Source: Terriglobia bacterium (GTDB lineage Bacteria; Acidobacteriota; Terriglobia; Bryobacterales; Bryobacteraceae). From it: a stretch of DNA of 64,000 nucleotides. Positions within the stretch are counted from its first letter, which is position 1; each line of letters begins with the position of its first letter. Location: the NCBI GenBank assembly GCA_020073345.1, contig JAIQFI010000020.1, positions 33,231 through 97,230 of the forward strand, written 5' to 3'. The notes beneath the pieces were generated by a model. It was not told the DNA's origin. It was given only the letters and a program-made list of their open reading frames with translations, and searched no databases. This document shows, piece by piece, positions 9,268-18,755 of the stretch. The position numbers and the translations under genes are program-made.

Positions 9268-10758
9268 TTGAGGTCCATACGAGAAGCGCTTCTGGCGGCC
9301 GCCATTGTCGCGTTCGCCACTTTTGTCTCCGTACTCTTGCGCGACGCCCTGGCTCCCACCAATCTCGCCATGATCTACCTGGGCGGGGTCGTGGCCATCG
9401 CCGCGCGCTCCAGCCGCTGGATCTCCGTAGCAGCGTCGTTCCTGAGCGTAGCCGCCTTCGACTTCTTTTGTGTACCGCCGTACCTGACGTTCGCCGTTTC
9501 CGATTATCAGTACGTGTTTACGTTTGCCGGCATGCTTGTCGTCGCGCTTGTTATCAGTACCCAAACCGCGAGGCTTAGAGACCACGCGGCCCATGCTGCC
9601 GTGCGCGAGGCTCGTACCGAAGCGTTGTACCGCCTTTCGAGCCGCCTCGCCGGAGAGACCCGGGTCTTTGAGGCTGCCCGAGCCGCCGCCACGCTCGCTG
9701 AGGAAGTCTTCGGCGCCCGTGTCGTGATGTTTCTGCCGGAGGACGGAAAACTTTCATTCCGCCGCCGCACTTCCGATCTGCTGCCCGTGCCGCCTTCCGA
9801 GGAATCCATCGCGCAGTGGGTCTTCGATCATGGCCACAAGGCTGGATTGCGCACCGACGCGCATCCCGATGCCAGCGCGCTTTATCTTCCGCTCCGCGGC
9901 GCACGCAACACCTTCGGTGTGTTGGCCGTTCTGCCTGATCCCCAGAATCGCATCTTTCTACCGGAACAGCAGCAGTTGCTCGAAGTCTTCGCCGGTCAGA
10001 CTGCGCTCGCCATCGAGCGAACTCTAAGCCAGAGGTCCGCCGAGGAAACCCGTGTCCACATGCAGACCGAGCAGATGCGCAGTTCCCTGCTGAGCGCCAT
10101 GTCGCACGACCTGCGCACTCCCCTCGCCTCCATCACCGGCGCCGCTTCGACGCTGCGTTCGCAGAGCGACCGTCTACCCTTGGAAACCAAGCAGGAGCTG
10201 CTCGACAGCATCTCCGACGAATCCGACCGCCTCAGCCGCCTGGTCGGCAATCTGCTCGACATGACGAAGTTCGAATCGGGGGGCGTCGAGCTTCGCCGCG
10301 ACCTCTATCCGCTGGAGGAAATTGTCGGAACCGTGCTCCAGCGCATGGAGCCGCAGCTCGAAGGCCGCGCGGTTTCGACCGACTTGGCCGACAATCTCCC
10401 GATGGTGTTCGTGGACGACGTGCTGCTGGGGCAGGTACTGTGGAATTTGCTCGAGAACGCAGCCAAATACACGCCACCCGGCACACCTCTCGAGCTCGCC
10501 GCCTCTGAACAGGCAGGCTCTGTGATCATTGAGGTCCGGGACCGGGGCCCCGGCGTTCCCGCCGGTGAAGAAGAGCGCATCTTCGAGAAGTTTTACCGTG
10601 GGAAATCTGACGGCGTACGCGGGGCTGGACTTGGGCTGCCCATCTGCCGCGCCATCGTCGAAGCCCATCGCGGCACCATTCAAGCTCTGGCGCGCGAAGA
10701 CGGCGGGACCACGTTTCGGATCAGCCTTCCCTCCGAATCAAAAATGGCGTCCGCATGA
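9268..10758 (+). CDS. KdpD-like sensor histidine kinase without the N-terminal KdpD domain
   Basis: The 496-residue product starts at TTG 9268, 12 bases after the transporter gene. It has four closely packed helices (residues 5-105) including FDFFCVPPYLTFAV, the DUF4118 membrane domain of KdpD; a GAF-like domain (about 120-255); a HisKA domain with MSHDLRTPLASITGA (His280 is the phosphorylation site); and an HATPase domain ending in GLGLPICRAIVEAHRG. Canonical KdpD (about 900 residues) also has an N-terminal KdpD/USP sensor, absent here. USP-like modules are instead encoded by the two upstream genes. It overlaps the regulator gene by four bases. Confidence 0.9.
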   Translation: MRSIREALLAAAIVAFATFVSVLLRDALAPTNLAMIYLGGVVAIAARSSRWISVAASFLSVAAFDFFCVPPYLTFAVSDYQYVFTFAGMLVVALVISTQTARLRDHAAHAAVREARTEALYRLSSRLAGETRVFEAARAAATLAEEVFGARVVMFLPEDGKLSFRRRTSDLLPVPPSEESIAQWVFDHGHKAGLRTDAHPDASALYLPLRGARNTFGVLAVLPDPQNRIFLPEQQQLLEVFAGQTALAIERTLSQRSAEETRVHMQTEQMRSSLLSAMSHDLRTPLASITGAASTLRSQSDRLPLETKQELLDSISDESDRLSRLVGNLLDMTKFESGGVELRRDLYPLEEIVGTVLQRMEPQLEGRAVSTDLADNLPMVFVDDVLLGQVLWNLLENAAKYTPPGTPLELAASEQAGSVIIEVRDRGPGVPAGEEERIFEKFYRGKSDGVRGAGLGLPICRAIVEAHRGTIQALAREDGGTTFRISLPSESKMASA

Positions 10759-11444
10759 AGCCTCTCATTCTCCTGATCGAGGACGATGCACAGATCCGCC
10801 GCTTCCTTCGCGCGGCGCTCGCAGCCGAGGATTATCGACTGCAGGAAGCGATCACCGCGGAGGACGGCTTGGCGCAGGCTGCCTCGCGCCAGCCGGATCT
10901 GATTCTGCTCGATCTCGGTCTGCCGGACCGCGACGGCCTGGAGGTGATTGAGAAGGTCCGCGAGTGGGGCAAGATCCCCATCCTGGTGCTTTCCGCCCGC
11001 GGCCAGGAGAAAGACAAGATCGCCGCGCTCGACCTGGGCGCCGACGACTACGTCGCCAAGCCATTCGCGGTGGGCGAGCTGCTAGCCCGGATTCGCGCTG
11101 CTTTGCGCCGCTCCACCGCGCGTGTGGATGGGGCCGGCTCGTTGGTGCGATTCGGCCCGGTCGAGGTCGATCTCGAAAAGCGCGTCGTGCGCGTCGACGC
11201 TCAGGAAGTCCACTTGACGCCCAACGAATACAAGCTGCTGCAAGTCCTGATCCAGCATGCAGGAAAGGTCCTGACGCAGCGGCAGTTGTTAAATGAAGTT
11301 TGGGGACCCCAGCACACCGAACAGGCTCAATATCTCCGCGTCTATATCGCCCAGTTACGCCGCAAGCTGGAGCGTAACCCCGCGCGTCCCAAGTACTTGC
11401 AGACCGAGCCCGGCGTGGGATACCGCCTGGTTACAGAAGAGTAA
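10755..11444 (+). CDS. KdpE-like response regulator, OmpR family
   Basis: A 229-residue two-domain regulator. The receiver domain has the acidic pair Glu9-Asp10-Asp11, the phospho-acceptor Asp53 in LLDLGLPDRDG, and Lys102 in VAKPF. A winged-helix DNA-binding domain (about 130-227) ends with LRVYIAQLRRKLERNP and TEPGVGYRL, which is typical of KdpE. It starts with ATGA overlap on the kinase gene, so the two form a cognate pair. The kdpFABC pump genes are not next to it, and the likely target is the operon's own transporter. Confidence 0.92.
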   Translation: MKPLILLIEDDAQIRRFLRAALAAEDYRLQEAITAEDGLAQAASRQPDLILLDLGLPDRDGLEVIEKVREWGKIPILVLSARGQEKDKIAALDLGADDYVAKPFAVGELLARIRAALRRSTARVDGAGSLVRFGPVEVDLEKRVVRVDAQEVHLTPNEYKLLQVLIQHAGKVLTQRQLLNEVWGPQHTEQAQYLRVYIAQLRRKLERNPARPKYLQTEPGVGYRLVTEE

Positions 11445-11460
11445 AAGGAACTCCGCTACA

Positions 11461-12498
11461 ATGGAGTTTCTGATGACGTCCGTACCTAGCCTTCCTCGTC
11501 CGCAGGCCTCTTTCTCGTTCGAGCCTCCTGTGTTGCAACTTCCCGAGCGTAATCGCGAAGCTTGGACTCTCGATGCGTCCGCACTGTCCTACCCCGACTA
11601 TCACGATCTGAACGCCTGGAACGCGTTTCGCGACGCCTCTGTTCATCTGGCCCTGCGGCACTTACCCGAGCACTTCGCCGAGGCGCTGGATGAGTTCTTC
11701 TCGCCCGTCGGCATTCCGGCTCTCATGTTCGAAAACCTGCCGGTTGATCCCGAACTCCCTCCTAATCCGTCCGATGGCCTGCGCCCCCGCAACAAGCAAG
11801 CAGTTTCCGAGGCCGTCATCTGCGGCATCGTCGGCATGCATGGCGAGATTCTTTCCTATCTGAACGAAAAGTTCGGCGCACCCATTCAGGAAGTCGCGCC
11901 CATCCGGGGCATGGAGCGGATTCAGTCCAACGCCGGACGGGTTCAGTTCGGCTTCCATAGCGACAACGCTTTCCTGCCGCGGCGCTTTCGCCAGAAGGGG
12001 ATCTTGCTCTACGGTCTCCGCAATCAGGATGCGGCCACGCTGGTTCTTACGGCCGGCCAGATCATGGAAGCCGCACCGCCCGATCTTGCCGCCTCGCTCG
12101 CTAAACCGATTTTCCGCCACGCGTGTCCCGCTAGCTTTTCGTTGCCCGGGACGCCCGCGTTATCCGCCCCGTGTTCCATCCTGTGGCGCGATGAGCTCGG
12201 CTTAGCGCGGGTATCCGCCGCCAGTTCGTCCATCGAGCCCCTGACGCCCGGAGCCGCCGAGGCGCTCGACCGCTTCCGCACGCTGCTGATGTCTTTGGAA
12301 CCCGCTCGCGTCGTGGTGCAGCCGGGAACGGCGCTCCTGTTCAAGGACGATCGCGTGCTCCACGGTCGCGACTCCTTCGCCGGATCGCGCTGGTTGCAGC
12401 GGGCCTATTTCACCGATTCCCTGGATCCGCTGCGCAAGGCCACGCGGTCCGACCCGCAGGCTTTTGCCTTCGACGCCGGCGCTCTGCTCTGCGCCTGA
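11461..12498 (+). CDS. TauD/TfdA-like Fe(II)/2-oxoglutarate oxygenase
   Basis: From the ATG at 11461, preceded by AAAGGAAC at good spacing, the product is 345 residues. It shows a complete facial triad: His166 and Asp168 in FGFHSDNAF and the distal His301 in DRVLHGRDSF, with Arg314 in RWLQRAYF well placed to bind 2-oxoglutarate. This is the layout of the TauD/clavaminate synthase superfamily, including free amino-acid hydroxylases of the VioC/AsnO type. The substrate cannot be told and no biosynthetic cluster surrounds it. A decayed piece of a paralogue lies at 17620-17693. Confidence 0.85.
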   Translation: MEFLMTSVPSLPRPQASFSFEPPVLQLPERNREAWTLDASALSYPDYHDLNAWNAFRDASVHLALRHLPEHFAEALDEFFSPVGIPALMFENLPVDPELPPNPSDGLRPRNKQAVSEAVICGIVGMHGEILSYLNEKFGAPIQEVAPIRGMERIQSNAGRVQFGFHSDNAFLPRRFRQKGILLYGLRNQDAATLVLTAGQIMEAAPPDLAASLAKPIFRHACPASFSLPGTPALSAPCSILWRDELGLARVSAASSSIEPLTPGAAEALDRFRTLLMSLEPARVVVQPGTALLFKDDRVLHGRDSFAGSRWLQRAYFTDSLDPLRKATRSDPQAFAFDAGALLCA

Positions 12499-12615
12499 GT
12501 CGGGAGACCTTACGAACAAGAAGGCTGAAGCGCCTGTGCCTAAAGGTTGGTAGGCCGTCATCAACTTGTCGGACTTGACGTTCGCCAGGGCCCTGTGCGA
12601 GCACTCCCCAACCCA

Positions 12616-14736
12616 TTAGCGAATGCTTACCTGGACCGTGTTGGCGATCTTGCCGTCGAACGTCAGTTCGATGCCAACTTCGCCACGTCCCGCGAGCGAA
12701 CGAGGCAGGGGTCCGATCTTCACCACATCCTCGCCCTGGTAAACTCCGACCGCCGCGAAGACCGCTGGAACGGTCATGCCTCCCACGGTGGCCGTCCCTT
12801 GTGTCGCACCACGGAAACCAGTGCCATATAGCGACAGAAATACTTGGTCCGTCGATGCACCGAGATCGACTGGGACGGGGACGCGGCTCCCCGCCGGTTG
12901 CGCCGGACCAAAGAGGAAATCGTAGGTCTGCGCTCCGTCAGCAGCCACGCGAATCCAGAATCCCGCCGGAACACCTGATCCGTTGCCGTTTGCCGTGAAC
13001 AGGCCGGGCGACACGCGATCAACCGTGAACGTGCCGGGGATAGTGGCTCCCGTCGAGGTAGTCAGTTTCCCGGTAGCCGGGCCGAGTGCCGTCCCTGGCG
13101 GAATCAGATAGCACACTGCGTTCGTCGTGACGTAGTAGAGAGGCGCTAAGCGCTTCTGGCCCTGACTGTCGGTAATCTCCAGGGTTACTCCGCCTAGCGT
13201 GGTCGGCAACGAGTTGCCCGGTGCCACGTAGAGCGCGGACGCGATGCCCGGCGCCTCACTGTAGGTGATTTCATCAGGTGCGAGGGGAGCGAACCCTAAG
13301 CTCGCCGAGTTCTCGGTTGCAAGTGGGGCTTGCGCGGTGAACCAACCAGGGTCTTTCAGCGCGACCTCGCATTCGCTGGTTACCTGATGGGGGCGATAGC
13401 TGAACCAGGAGTCGTCGGGCACGGCCGCGGAACAAGTTTCGTTATCGAAGAACTGCACCACCGGCGTGTGGGTGAGCGCGTAGTCTGGAGTGAGAATCGA
13501 GCTGTCTGTGTTGGTGTGGCCAAGATAGGTGTTCAGAAAGGCGATCATGTACTTCGTCACCACTTGGTGCGCGTCGGCCGCGGAAATCGTCGCAGGGTCA
13601 GGACCGAGGTTAGTGCAGTGCGAAGAACTCATGTAAGCCTTCAAGTCATCGGACGAAATCAAGCCGAGGTTGAACTGAACTTGGAAACCGTCGCAAGAAT
13701 TATTGAAGGAAGAGTGAATGGAACCGTTAACATCCACCCGATAGGAATCGTGACGGCTGATGGCGGCATGCGGACGTGCAATCCAATCCCTATCTTGCGG
13801 GCCGCCGTTGAGGAACTGGGAATTCTCCACTGTCTCGCCCATAATCAAGCTGGGCATCGATATCCGGGCCATTTCGCGGTAGCGGAGAAGCTCCGACGTC
13901 CCATCCAGGGATATCATCGCCTTGATGCGAAGATCCGGATATATTGGTACACACGTGCTTGCGCTGTTGCTGGGAGGCGCCAGTAAGACGTCACATACTG
14001 AGTCGTCCCCACCTGCGAGAGCATAGGTAGCGTATCCACCAAGCGAATTTCCACTCATGGCGATTCTTTGGGGATCGATGGTGCGATAGAGCAGGTCTCC
14101 CGTGGTCGTGCTCTTGCCAAGCAGTTCCGTTATGGCAAACGAGACATCCTGCGTACGGTTGACGACTGAGGTCACAGGATCATCCTTGGGGCTCCACTTC
14201 CACTGACCGTCGGCATAGTGGTCGATCACTGCCACGACATATCCGTGACTGGCCAATCGGGTTCCAATGAAGATATAGGCCCAACTCCCGCCGCCATCGC
14301 CGCCGCCCCTAGCAACTGAAACCATGATCAGTGGAAATGGCCCGCCGTTCGAGGGCGCTGGCCCTTCATAGGCGCGATCGTAACCGAGTTTCTCCCAGTC
14401 GGCCGAAGTAGTAACGGGCAGATTGTTTGAATACGGGTCTAGAGGATACCGGGCCGGAGAAGAATTAACGCCATTGGCATCGACCGGGTACCAAACGCTG
14501 ATGGCCACCGGTCGACCCCCGGCGTCTTGGTCGGCCAATAGATAATTGGTGTGCCCAATTGCGTAGTGACCAATTTTGCCTGGGTCATCCAGGCCGTTCG
14601 TAGCCTGCTGGGCACTGGCGGCAAGAGTGCAGCCAAATAATAGGCCCAATAATCCGACACCAGCACAAATCAAGAATATCTTGAGCTCTCTCACTTTTTG
14701 TAACGTCCCGAAGTGAACACCGGAGCACTCGGCCAT
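12616..14736 (-). CDS. Secreted alpha/beta hydrolase with Solibacter-type C-terminal domain
   Basis: The 706-residue product has an N-terminal hydrophobic export signal (about 18-43, ending near CTLAASAQQ; the Cys could be a poor lipobox). It continues with an alpha/beta hydrolase resembling platelet-activating-factor acetylhydrolase or dienelactone hydrolase types: AISVWYPV, PFPLIMVSVARGGG (oxyanion region), and the nucleophile elbow RIAMSGNSLGGYA. Residues about 470-706 are a beta-rich domain ending in ELTFDGKIANTVQVSIR, the TIGR03437-like domain abundant in Solibacter, also present in the next gene. It is probably an extracellular esterase or lipase; the substrate is unknown. Confidence 0.8.
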   Translation of the reverse strand: MAECSGVHFGTLQKVRELKIFLICAGVGLLGLLFGCTLAASAQQATNGLDDPGKIGHYAIGHTNYLLADQDAGGRPVAISVWYPVDANGVNSSPARYPLDPYSNNLPVTTSADWEKLGYDRAYEGPAPSNGGPFPLIMVSVARGGGDGGGSWAYIFIGTRLASHGYVVAVIDHYADGQWKWSPKDDPVTSVVNRTQDVSFAITELLGKSTTTGDLLYRTIDPQRIAMSGNSLGGYATYALAGGDDSVCDVLLAPPSNSASTCVPIYPDLRIKAMISLDGTSELLRYREMARISMPSLIMGETVENSQFLNGGPQDRDWIARPHAAISRHDSYRVDVNGSIHSSFNNSCDGFQVQFNLGLISSDDLKAYMSSSHCTNLGPDPATISAADAHQVVTKYMIAFLNTYLGHTNTDSSILTPDYALTHTPVVQFFDNETCSAAVPDDSWFSYRPHQVTSECEVALKDPGWFTAQAPLATENSASLGFAPLAPDEITYSEAPGIASALYVAPGNSLPTTLGGVTLEITDSQGQKRLAPLYYVTTNAVCYLIPPGTALGPATGKLTTSTGATIPGTFTVDRVSPGLFTANGNGSGVPAGFWIRVAADGAQTYDFLFGPAQPAGSRVPVPVDLGASTDQVFLSLYGTGFRGATQGTATVGGMTVPAVFAAVGVYQGEDVVKIGPLPRSLAGRGEVGIELTFDGKIANTVQVSIR

Positions 14737-14950
14737 CCATAAGGTCCCGGTTTCGAGAAGTTGCTGAAAACTAGCGTGTTGCCGGATATCCGCGAGCGTG
14801 GCGGCGCTCAGCGAGCACTTCTTTGTGGGTGAGATCGCTCAAGTGGGGCCAACCGTCGCCATCGGCTAGAGAGCGTCGACGCAAAGCGACACTGCCATGG
14901 CTGCGGCACGCAACTGATCTTGCGACGCCAGAGCAGGTGACTTATGATGT

Positions 14951-17551
14951 TCAGCGGACGTTGATTGTCATCGTGTTAGAAGTTAGCCCATCCACTGTTA
15001 AGACGACATCAACGCTGCCCCGTCTGGCCAGACTCCGCGGCAACGCTACGTTCACCTGGTCGAGTCCCGCCAGTTCGTTCTGGGGACCAGCATAACCGAC
15101 CGGATTGTTCACTCCTCCAATCGTGACTCCCACTCCACCCAGCGAACTGCGCCCACGGATTCCCGTACCATAGAGAACCAGCACGAGCTGGTCGGTATCT
15201 GGACCGAGGTCAATTGGATCGTTACTGACGATCTCGTAGCTCTGCGATCCGTCCGCCTTGACGCGCACAACCTGGGCGGCCGCCAAACCGCTGCCGCTTC
15301 CGTCCGCGGAGAACAGGCTTGGGGCGGCCGCAAAAACCGGCGCGGAGCCAAGTGAGACAGTTCCGTCAGTATTGCTGATGGTGATCAGGGCGACGCCGCC
15401 GGCAGTGTCGGGCGGAATCTGAAAGGTTACCTGCGTTGGCGATACGTAATACAGAGGTGCGAGATGGTCCGCGTTCGCTCCATCGGTAATGGTGACTGTG
15501 GTGCCGACCAGAGAAGTGGGCAAACCAGCGGGGCTCGCTCCGGCAATGCTCGTCCCGAGCTTAGAGCCGAAGGCCACAGCGATGGAGCCGGGCGCCAAAG
15601 CCCAGTTATAACTGGCCGCCGAGACGACTGTGGCGATGGGCTGGGCGCCTCCGGCTTTCCACGGTGGCAGGCCATGATCGTACGCGCCGATATCCGGCGC
15701 TTTACCGGAAAAGCCGTCGGTGTAGGGTGAGATTGCCACACCGGCTCCAATAGCCGGCGAGGTCGGCTTTAATTGAAAATTGCCGTGCGTGGGATCAACG
15801 AATTGCGGGTCCATCCCTGCGAGGATGTTATTCTGCAAGACTGCGCCGCTAGTCGCTCCAAACGGAGCGGTGAAGATGTTGTTCTTCAGTTCGCTTTCTG
15901 GCAGCTGGAGTGATCGGAACGGGGTAATGCTGAGGGCGCCCTGGCTGCTGACAAGGGTATTGTTATAGAACTTGCAGTTTGTGGCGCCCTTACTGAGGTC
16001 CACGGCGGTAGGGACGTTCCAAACTATGTTGTGATGAACGATGAAATTGCGGCAGGCGGAGTCATAGTTTATTCCCATCGAGGCAAGCGCCGGAGTGTCG
16101 TGACACAGGTTGTAGGCAATCTCCGTCCCCTGTCCGTCGGCTTGCCATGTATAGGTACAACCCACGCCGGCTCCTTGGAGCCCGTAATTGTAGATATCGT
16201 TGTGCAGAATCCTGCCGTTGCCGGATTTCGGACTAAACAGGCCATGGTAGATGCCTTGATGTCCGGAATTGTAGAGCGTGTTCCACGCAAGGATGAAACG
16301 GTCTACCGCAGGCTCGTAGAAACTGAGTGCAATGGGCGATGCCTCACTCCCCGCATAATCGACGTCGTGAATCACATTATTGAAGATCCGCGGGGAATCG
16401 CCCATGGCCAGCACACCATTTCCAGCACTGAAGGCGATGGTGCTATTCCGAAGCACGTTGTTGCTGCCCACCAGAAGAATGCCGGAACCCAAGCCCACAA
16501 TACCTGTATAGGCCGCTTGCGTGCCCTTTAGCAAGGAATAATGAGACACGTACCGGACGTTTAACCCGTCAAGCACCAGATATTCGCTCTTGGTATTGGA
16601 GGTGATGCTGGCAGCGAAGATATTGAATCCCTGGATGGTGATAAAGGAGCGGTTGCTGAGATCGAAAGCGAACTGACGGCGCTTAGCCTCCACCAGATGT
16701 CGCGCTGGACTGTCATCATCGGGGGTCCAGAAATACAGTCTCGATGAGGCGCTATCCAGGAACCACTCTCCGGCGGAATCCAACTCACTCAGTTTCCCCG
16801 TGAGGTAATACGGATTCTCAGGTCCGGGCGTGTTGGGTTGAGGCGGGTATTGCCAGTCCGTGTAAAGTGCAGCCGTCCATGTGAAGGAGAGTTGGCTCCC
16901 TGCTGACCCGACGACAACACCAGTTTGCCAGAGGTATCCCGCTCCGCGAAGATTAGGATCAAATCCCGAGGCGTTCAAGGGGCTAAAGTGAATCGTTGTC
17001 CCCTTCCAATAGTCTGCGGGCTTCGAAGGCAGCGCCGGATCGTTGATCGTGCCCGTGTAATCGGGCGTGCCCTCAACGTACGATCCGCCCGCCCAATGGG
17101 CCACGGCTGGATGGGAGACGTCCAGCGTGGTGTTCGGCCAGCTCGCTTCGATCATCATCTTGCCGTCGAGAAAGACTTGGTTGTTCCCTTCGCCCAGGTC
17201 CCAGGAGACATTCGCCTGCCAGATGTTGCCGCTCGAGAGAGTCCACGCGCTAGCTGGAATGAGATCAGCGCCACTAATGGCGACAGATTCGCCGGTGTAC
17301 GGCTGAAACGTGATCGGCGCCATTTGAGTTCCAGATCGAGCTGGAGTTACCGTCTCGCGGTACGTGCCCGCGCGGACGTAAACTGCATCTCCGGCAACCA
17401 CCACGGAAGCCGCCTTCTGGATGGTCTGGAAAGGCTGGTCGAGCGTGCCGGGATTGCCATCCGACCCGTTCGTTGCGACGTAGTAATCCCGGGCGATTGC
17501 CTCTGAACTCCACAGTAGCAGGGCGGCAGTGGCGAATGCGAAGGACCGCAT
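14951..17551 (-). CDS. Secreted right-handed beta-helix protein with Solibacter-type C-terminal domain
   Basis: The 866-residue product has a signal peptide (MRSFAFATAALLLWSSEAIA), then DYYVATNGSDGNPGTLDQPFQTIQKAA, the classic start of DUF1565/parallel beta-helix proteins. A long central stretch with recurrent Asn-rich turns (for example NVLRNSTIAFSAGNGVL and FNNVIHD) fits pectate-lyase-like carbohydrate-active enzymes. The last 230 residues, from about ATVVSAASYNWALAPGS to TVDGLTSNTMTINVR, are the same TIGR03437-like module as in the neighbouring hydrolase. It probably acts on polysaccharide outside the cell or as an adhesin. The catalytic class is not determinable by eye. Confidence 0.82.
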   Translation of the reverse strand: MRSFAFATAALLLWSSEAIARDYYVATNGSDGNPGTLDQPFQTIQKAASVVVAGDAVYVRAGTYRETVTPARSGTQMAPITFQPYTGESVAISGADLIPASAWTLSSGNIWQANVSWDLGEGNNQVFLDGKMMIEASWPNTTLDVSHPAVAHWAGGSYVEGTPDYTGTINDPALPSKPADYWKGTTIHFSPLNASGFDPNLRGAGYLWQTGVVVGSAGSQLSFTWTAALYTDWQYPPQPNTPGPENPYYLTGKLSELDSAGEWFLDSASSRLYFWTPDDDSPARHLVEAKRRQFAFDLSNRSFITIQGFNIFAASITSNTKSEYLVLDGLNVRYVSHYSLLKGTQAAYTGIVGLGSGILLVGSNNVLRNSTIAFSAGNGVLAMGDSPRIFNNVIHDVDYAGSEASPIALSFYEPAVDRFILAWNTLYNSGHQGIYHGLFSPKSGNGRILHNDIYNYGLQGAGVGCTYTWQADGQGTEIAYNLCHDTPALASMGINYDSACRNFIVHHNIVWNVPTAVDLSKGATNCKFYNNTLVSSQGALSITPFRSLQLPESELKNNIFTAPFGATSGAVLQNNILAGMDPQFVDPTHGNFQLKPTSPAIGAGVAISPYTDGFSGKAPDIGAYDHGLPPWKAGGAQPIATVVSAASYNWALAPGSIAVAFGSKLGTSIAGASPAGLPTSLVGTTVTITDGANADHLAPLYYVSPTQVTFQIPPDTAGGVALITISNTDGTVSLGSAPVFAAAPSLFSADGSGSGLAAAQVVRVKADGSQSYEIVSNDPIDLGPDTDQLVLVLYGTGIRGRSSLGGVGVTIGGVNNPVGYAGPQNELAGLDQVNVALPRSLARRGSVDVVLTVDGLTSNTMTINVR

Positions 17552-17619
17552 AGGTTCGAGCTATCTGCGATAACGAAGAGTAGTGTCTATGGTAGTCTAC
17601 GGCCACCTTGCCGTGCAAT

Positions 17620-17693
17620 GCAGGCGGGGAATTTTGCTCTACGGTCTCCGCAACCAGGATGTGGCCGACGCCGGCGCTCTGCTCTGCGCCTGA
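17620..17693 (+). pseudogene. Remnant of a second Fe(II)/2OG oxygenase gene with a large internal deletion
   Basis: This short frame reads RRGILLYGLRNQDV followed directly by ADAGALLCA and a TGA. Bases 17634-17666 match 12004-12036 of the intact oxygenase gene with two differences, and 17666-17693 match 12471-12498, including the stop codon, with no differences. The two blocks are about 430 bases apart in the intact gene but fused here in the same reading frame. No start codon or remaining domain is present, so this is the scar of a duplicated and deleted copy. The match was made by eye. Confidence 0.75.
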
Positions 17694-17727
17694 CTTCGGA
17701 CCTTGCCCCGAAACGCGACGTAATCCG

Positions 17728-18720
17728 CTATTTGCCGACCATGTGCCGAGCGTCGCGTTCGTTCTCGGCGCAAATAAACTCGTAGATATCGTAGCCTTGC
17801 GCCAGATCCGCCACGCGCTTGATGACGTATGGTTTCGCCAGCACACCCGGATCTTCTACGGTAATTTCCGATTCCAGATGTCCCAGATCGGGCCGGCGGT
17901 AGCGCTCTACGACGTGGAGCTTCGGCGAGTGCGGATGCGCGCCCTGATCGAGCCAGATACGCTCGTCGAACGCGACACGATCGACAACCAGGGTATCGCC
18001 GTCCCATCGGCCCGTGTTATGGCCATACCATGCGGGATTAGGGTCTTCCGGGTGACGGCCGTTCAGGTACACCTGATGAAAGCCAGGGCTCTCGTCGTCA
18101 TTGATGATCACCAGATAGTTCTCGCTCTGGACCATCTCGAAAAGAGGTCCGAAGCGGAGCACGGCTCCCGGCAGACAGCGGACTTGCGGATTGTCTTTGG
18201 TGTTGGCCTCGCGACGGTCGCGGGCCACAGCGTCCGCAGCGGGTAAGAATTGGGGACCGCCTCCATCCACATCCGTGGGGCGCCACCACACGCCAGACAA
18301 ATCTGGCTTACCGTCCTTGGTACGGGGCGCCGGACCGGATGGCGGTTTATGCCGGCGGGCGTCGGCGGCGAGGTTCACGCGATCCTCGCCCAGCGTGCCG
18401 AGCTGAGTATTGAAGTCCATGCGAATCTCGAGTACCGCAGGCTTCGAGTCGATCGCCACGTTCTTACGTTCGAAATTAGACATGGCCGGAACGCCCGTAA
18501 TCGAGACGTCGTAGGCTCCTGGGGTGAGATTTCCCAGGGTGTACTTGCCGTCGCGCGCAGTCACGGCGGCAGATGTGGCTCCCGTTTGCGTGTTGCGAGC
18601 CCGAACCGTGGCGGCTTCCACCGCGACGCCGCCCGCATCGAGAACGGAGCCCGAAAGCGAGGAGTTCGTTTGTCCGCAAACCGAGAAGGTCACTAACGAG
18701 CCAATGAGAAACAATCGCAT
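17728..18720 (-). CDS. Secreted protein with carboxypeptidase-regulatory-like domain and an acidobacterial C-terminal domain
   Basis: The 330-residue product has a signal peptide (MRLFLIGSLVTFSVCGQ) and a transthyretin-like fold (about 20-105) recognisable from SLSGSVLDAGGVAVEAATVRARN and TLGNLTPGAYDVSI. The second part starts KPDLSGVWWRPTD and contains NPAWYGHNTGRWDGDTLVVDRVAFDERIW, a module frequent in acidobacterial secreted proteins with no assigned activity. It is likely envelope-associated. No operon partner is evident; the downstream gene on the same strand lies beyond the oxygenase remnant. Confidence 0.75.
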   Translation of the reverse strand: MRLFLIGSLVTFSVCGQTNSSLSGSVLDAGGVAVEAATVRARNTQTGATSAAVTARDGKYTLGNLTPGAYDVSITGVPAMSNFERKNVAIDSKPAVLEIRMDFNTQLGTLGEDRVNLAADARRHKPPSGPAPRTKDGKPDLSGVWWRPTDVDGGGPQFLPAADAVARDRREANTKDNPQVRCLPGAVLRFGPLFEMVQSENYLVIINDDESPGFHQVYLNGRHPEDPNPAWYGHNTGRWDGDTLVVDRVAFDERIWLDQGAHPHSPKLHVVERYRRPDLGHLESEITVEDPGVLAKPYVIKRVADLAQGYDIYEFICAENERDARHMVGK

Positions 18721-18755
18721 AAGGTTTATCGCCTCAACGTCAGTGTACTGAGAAC

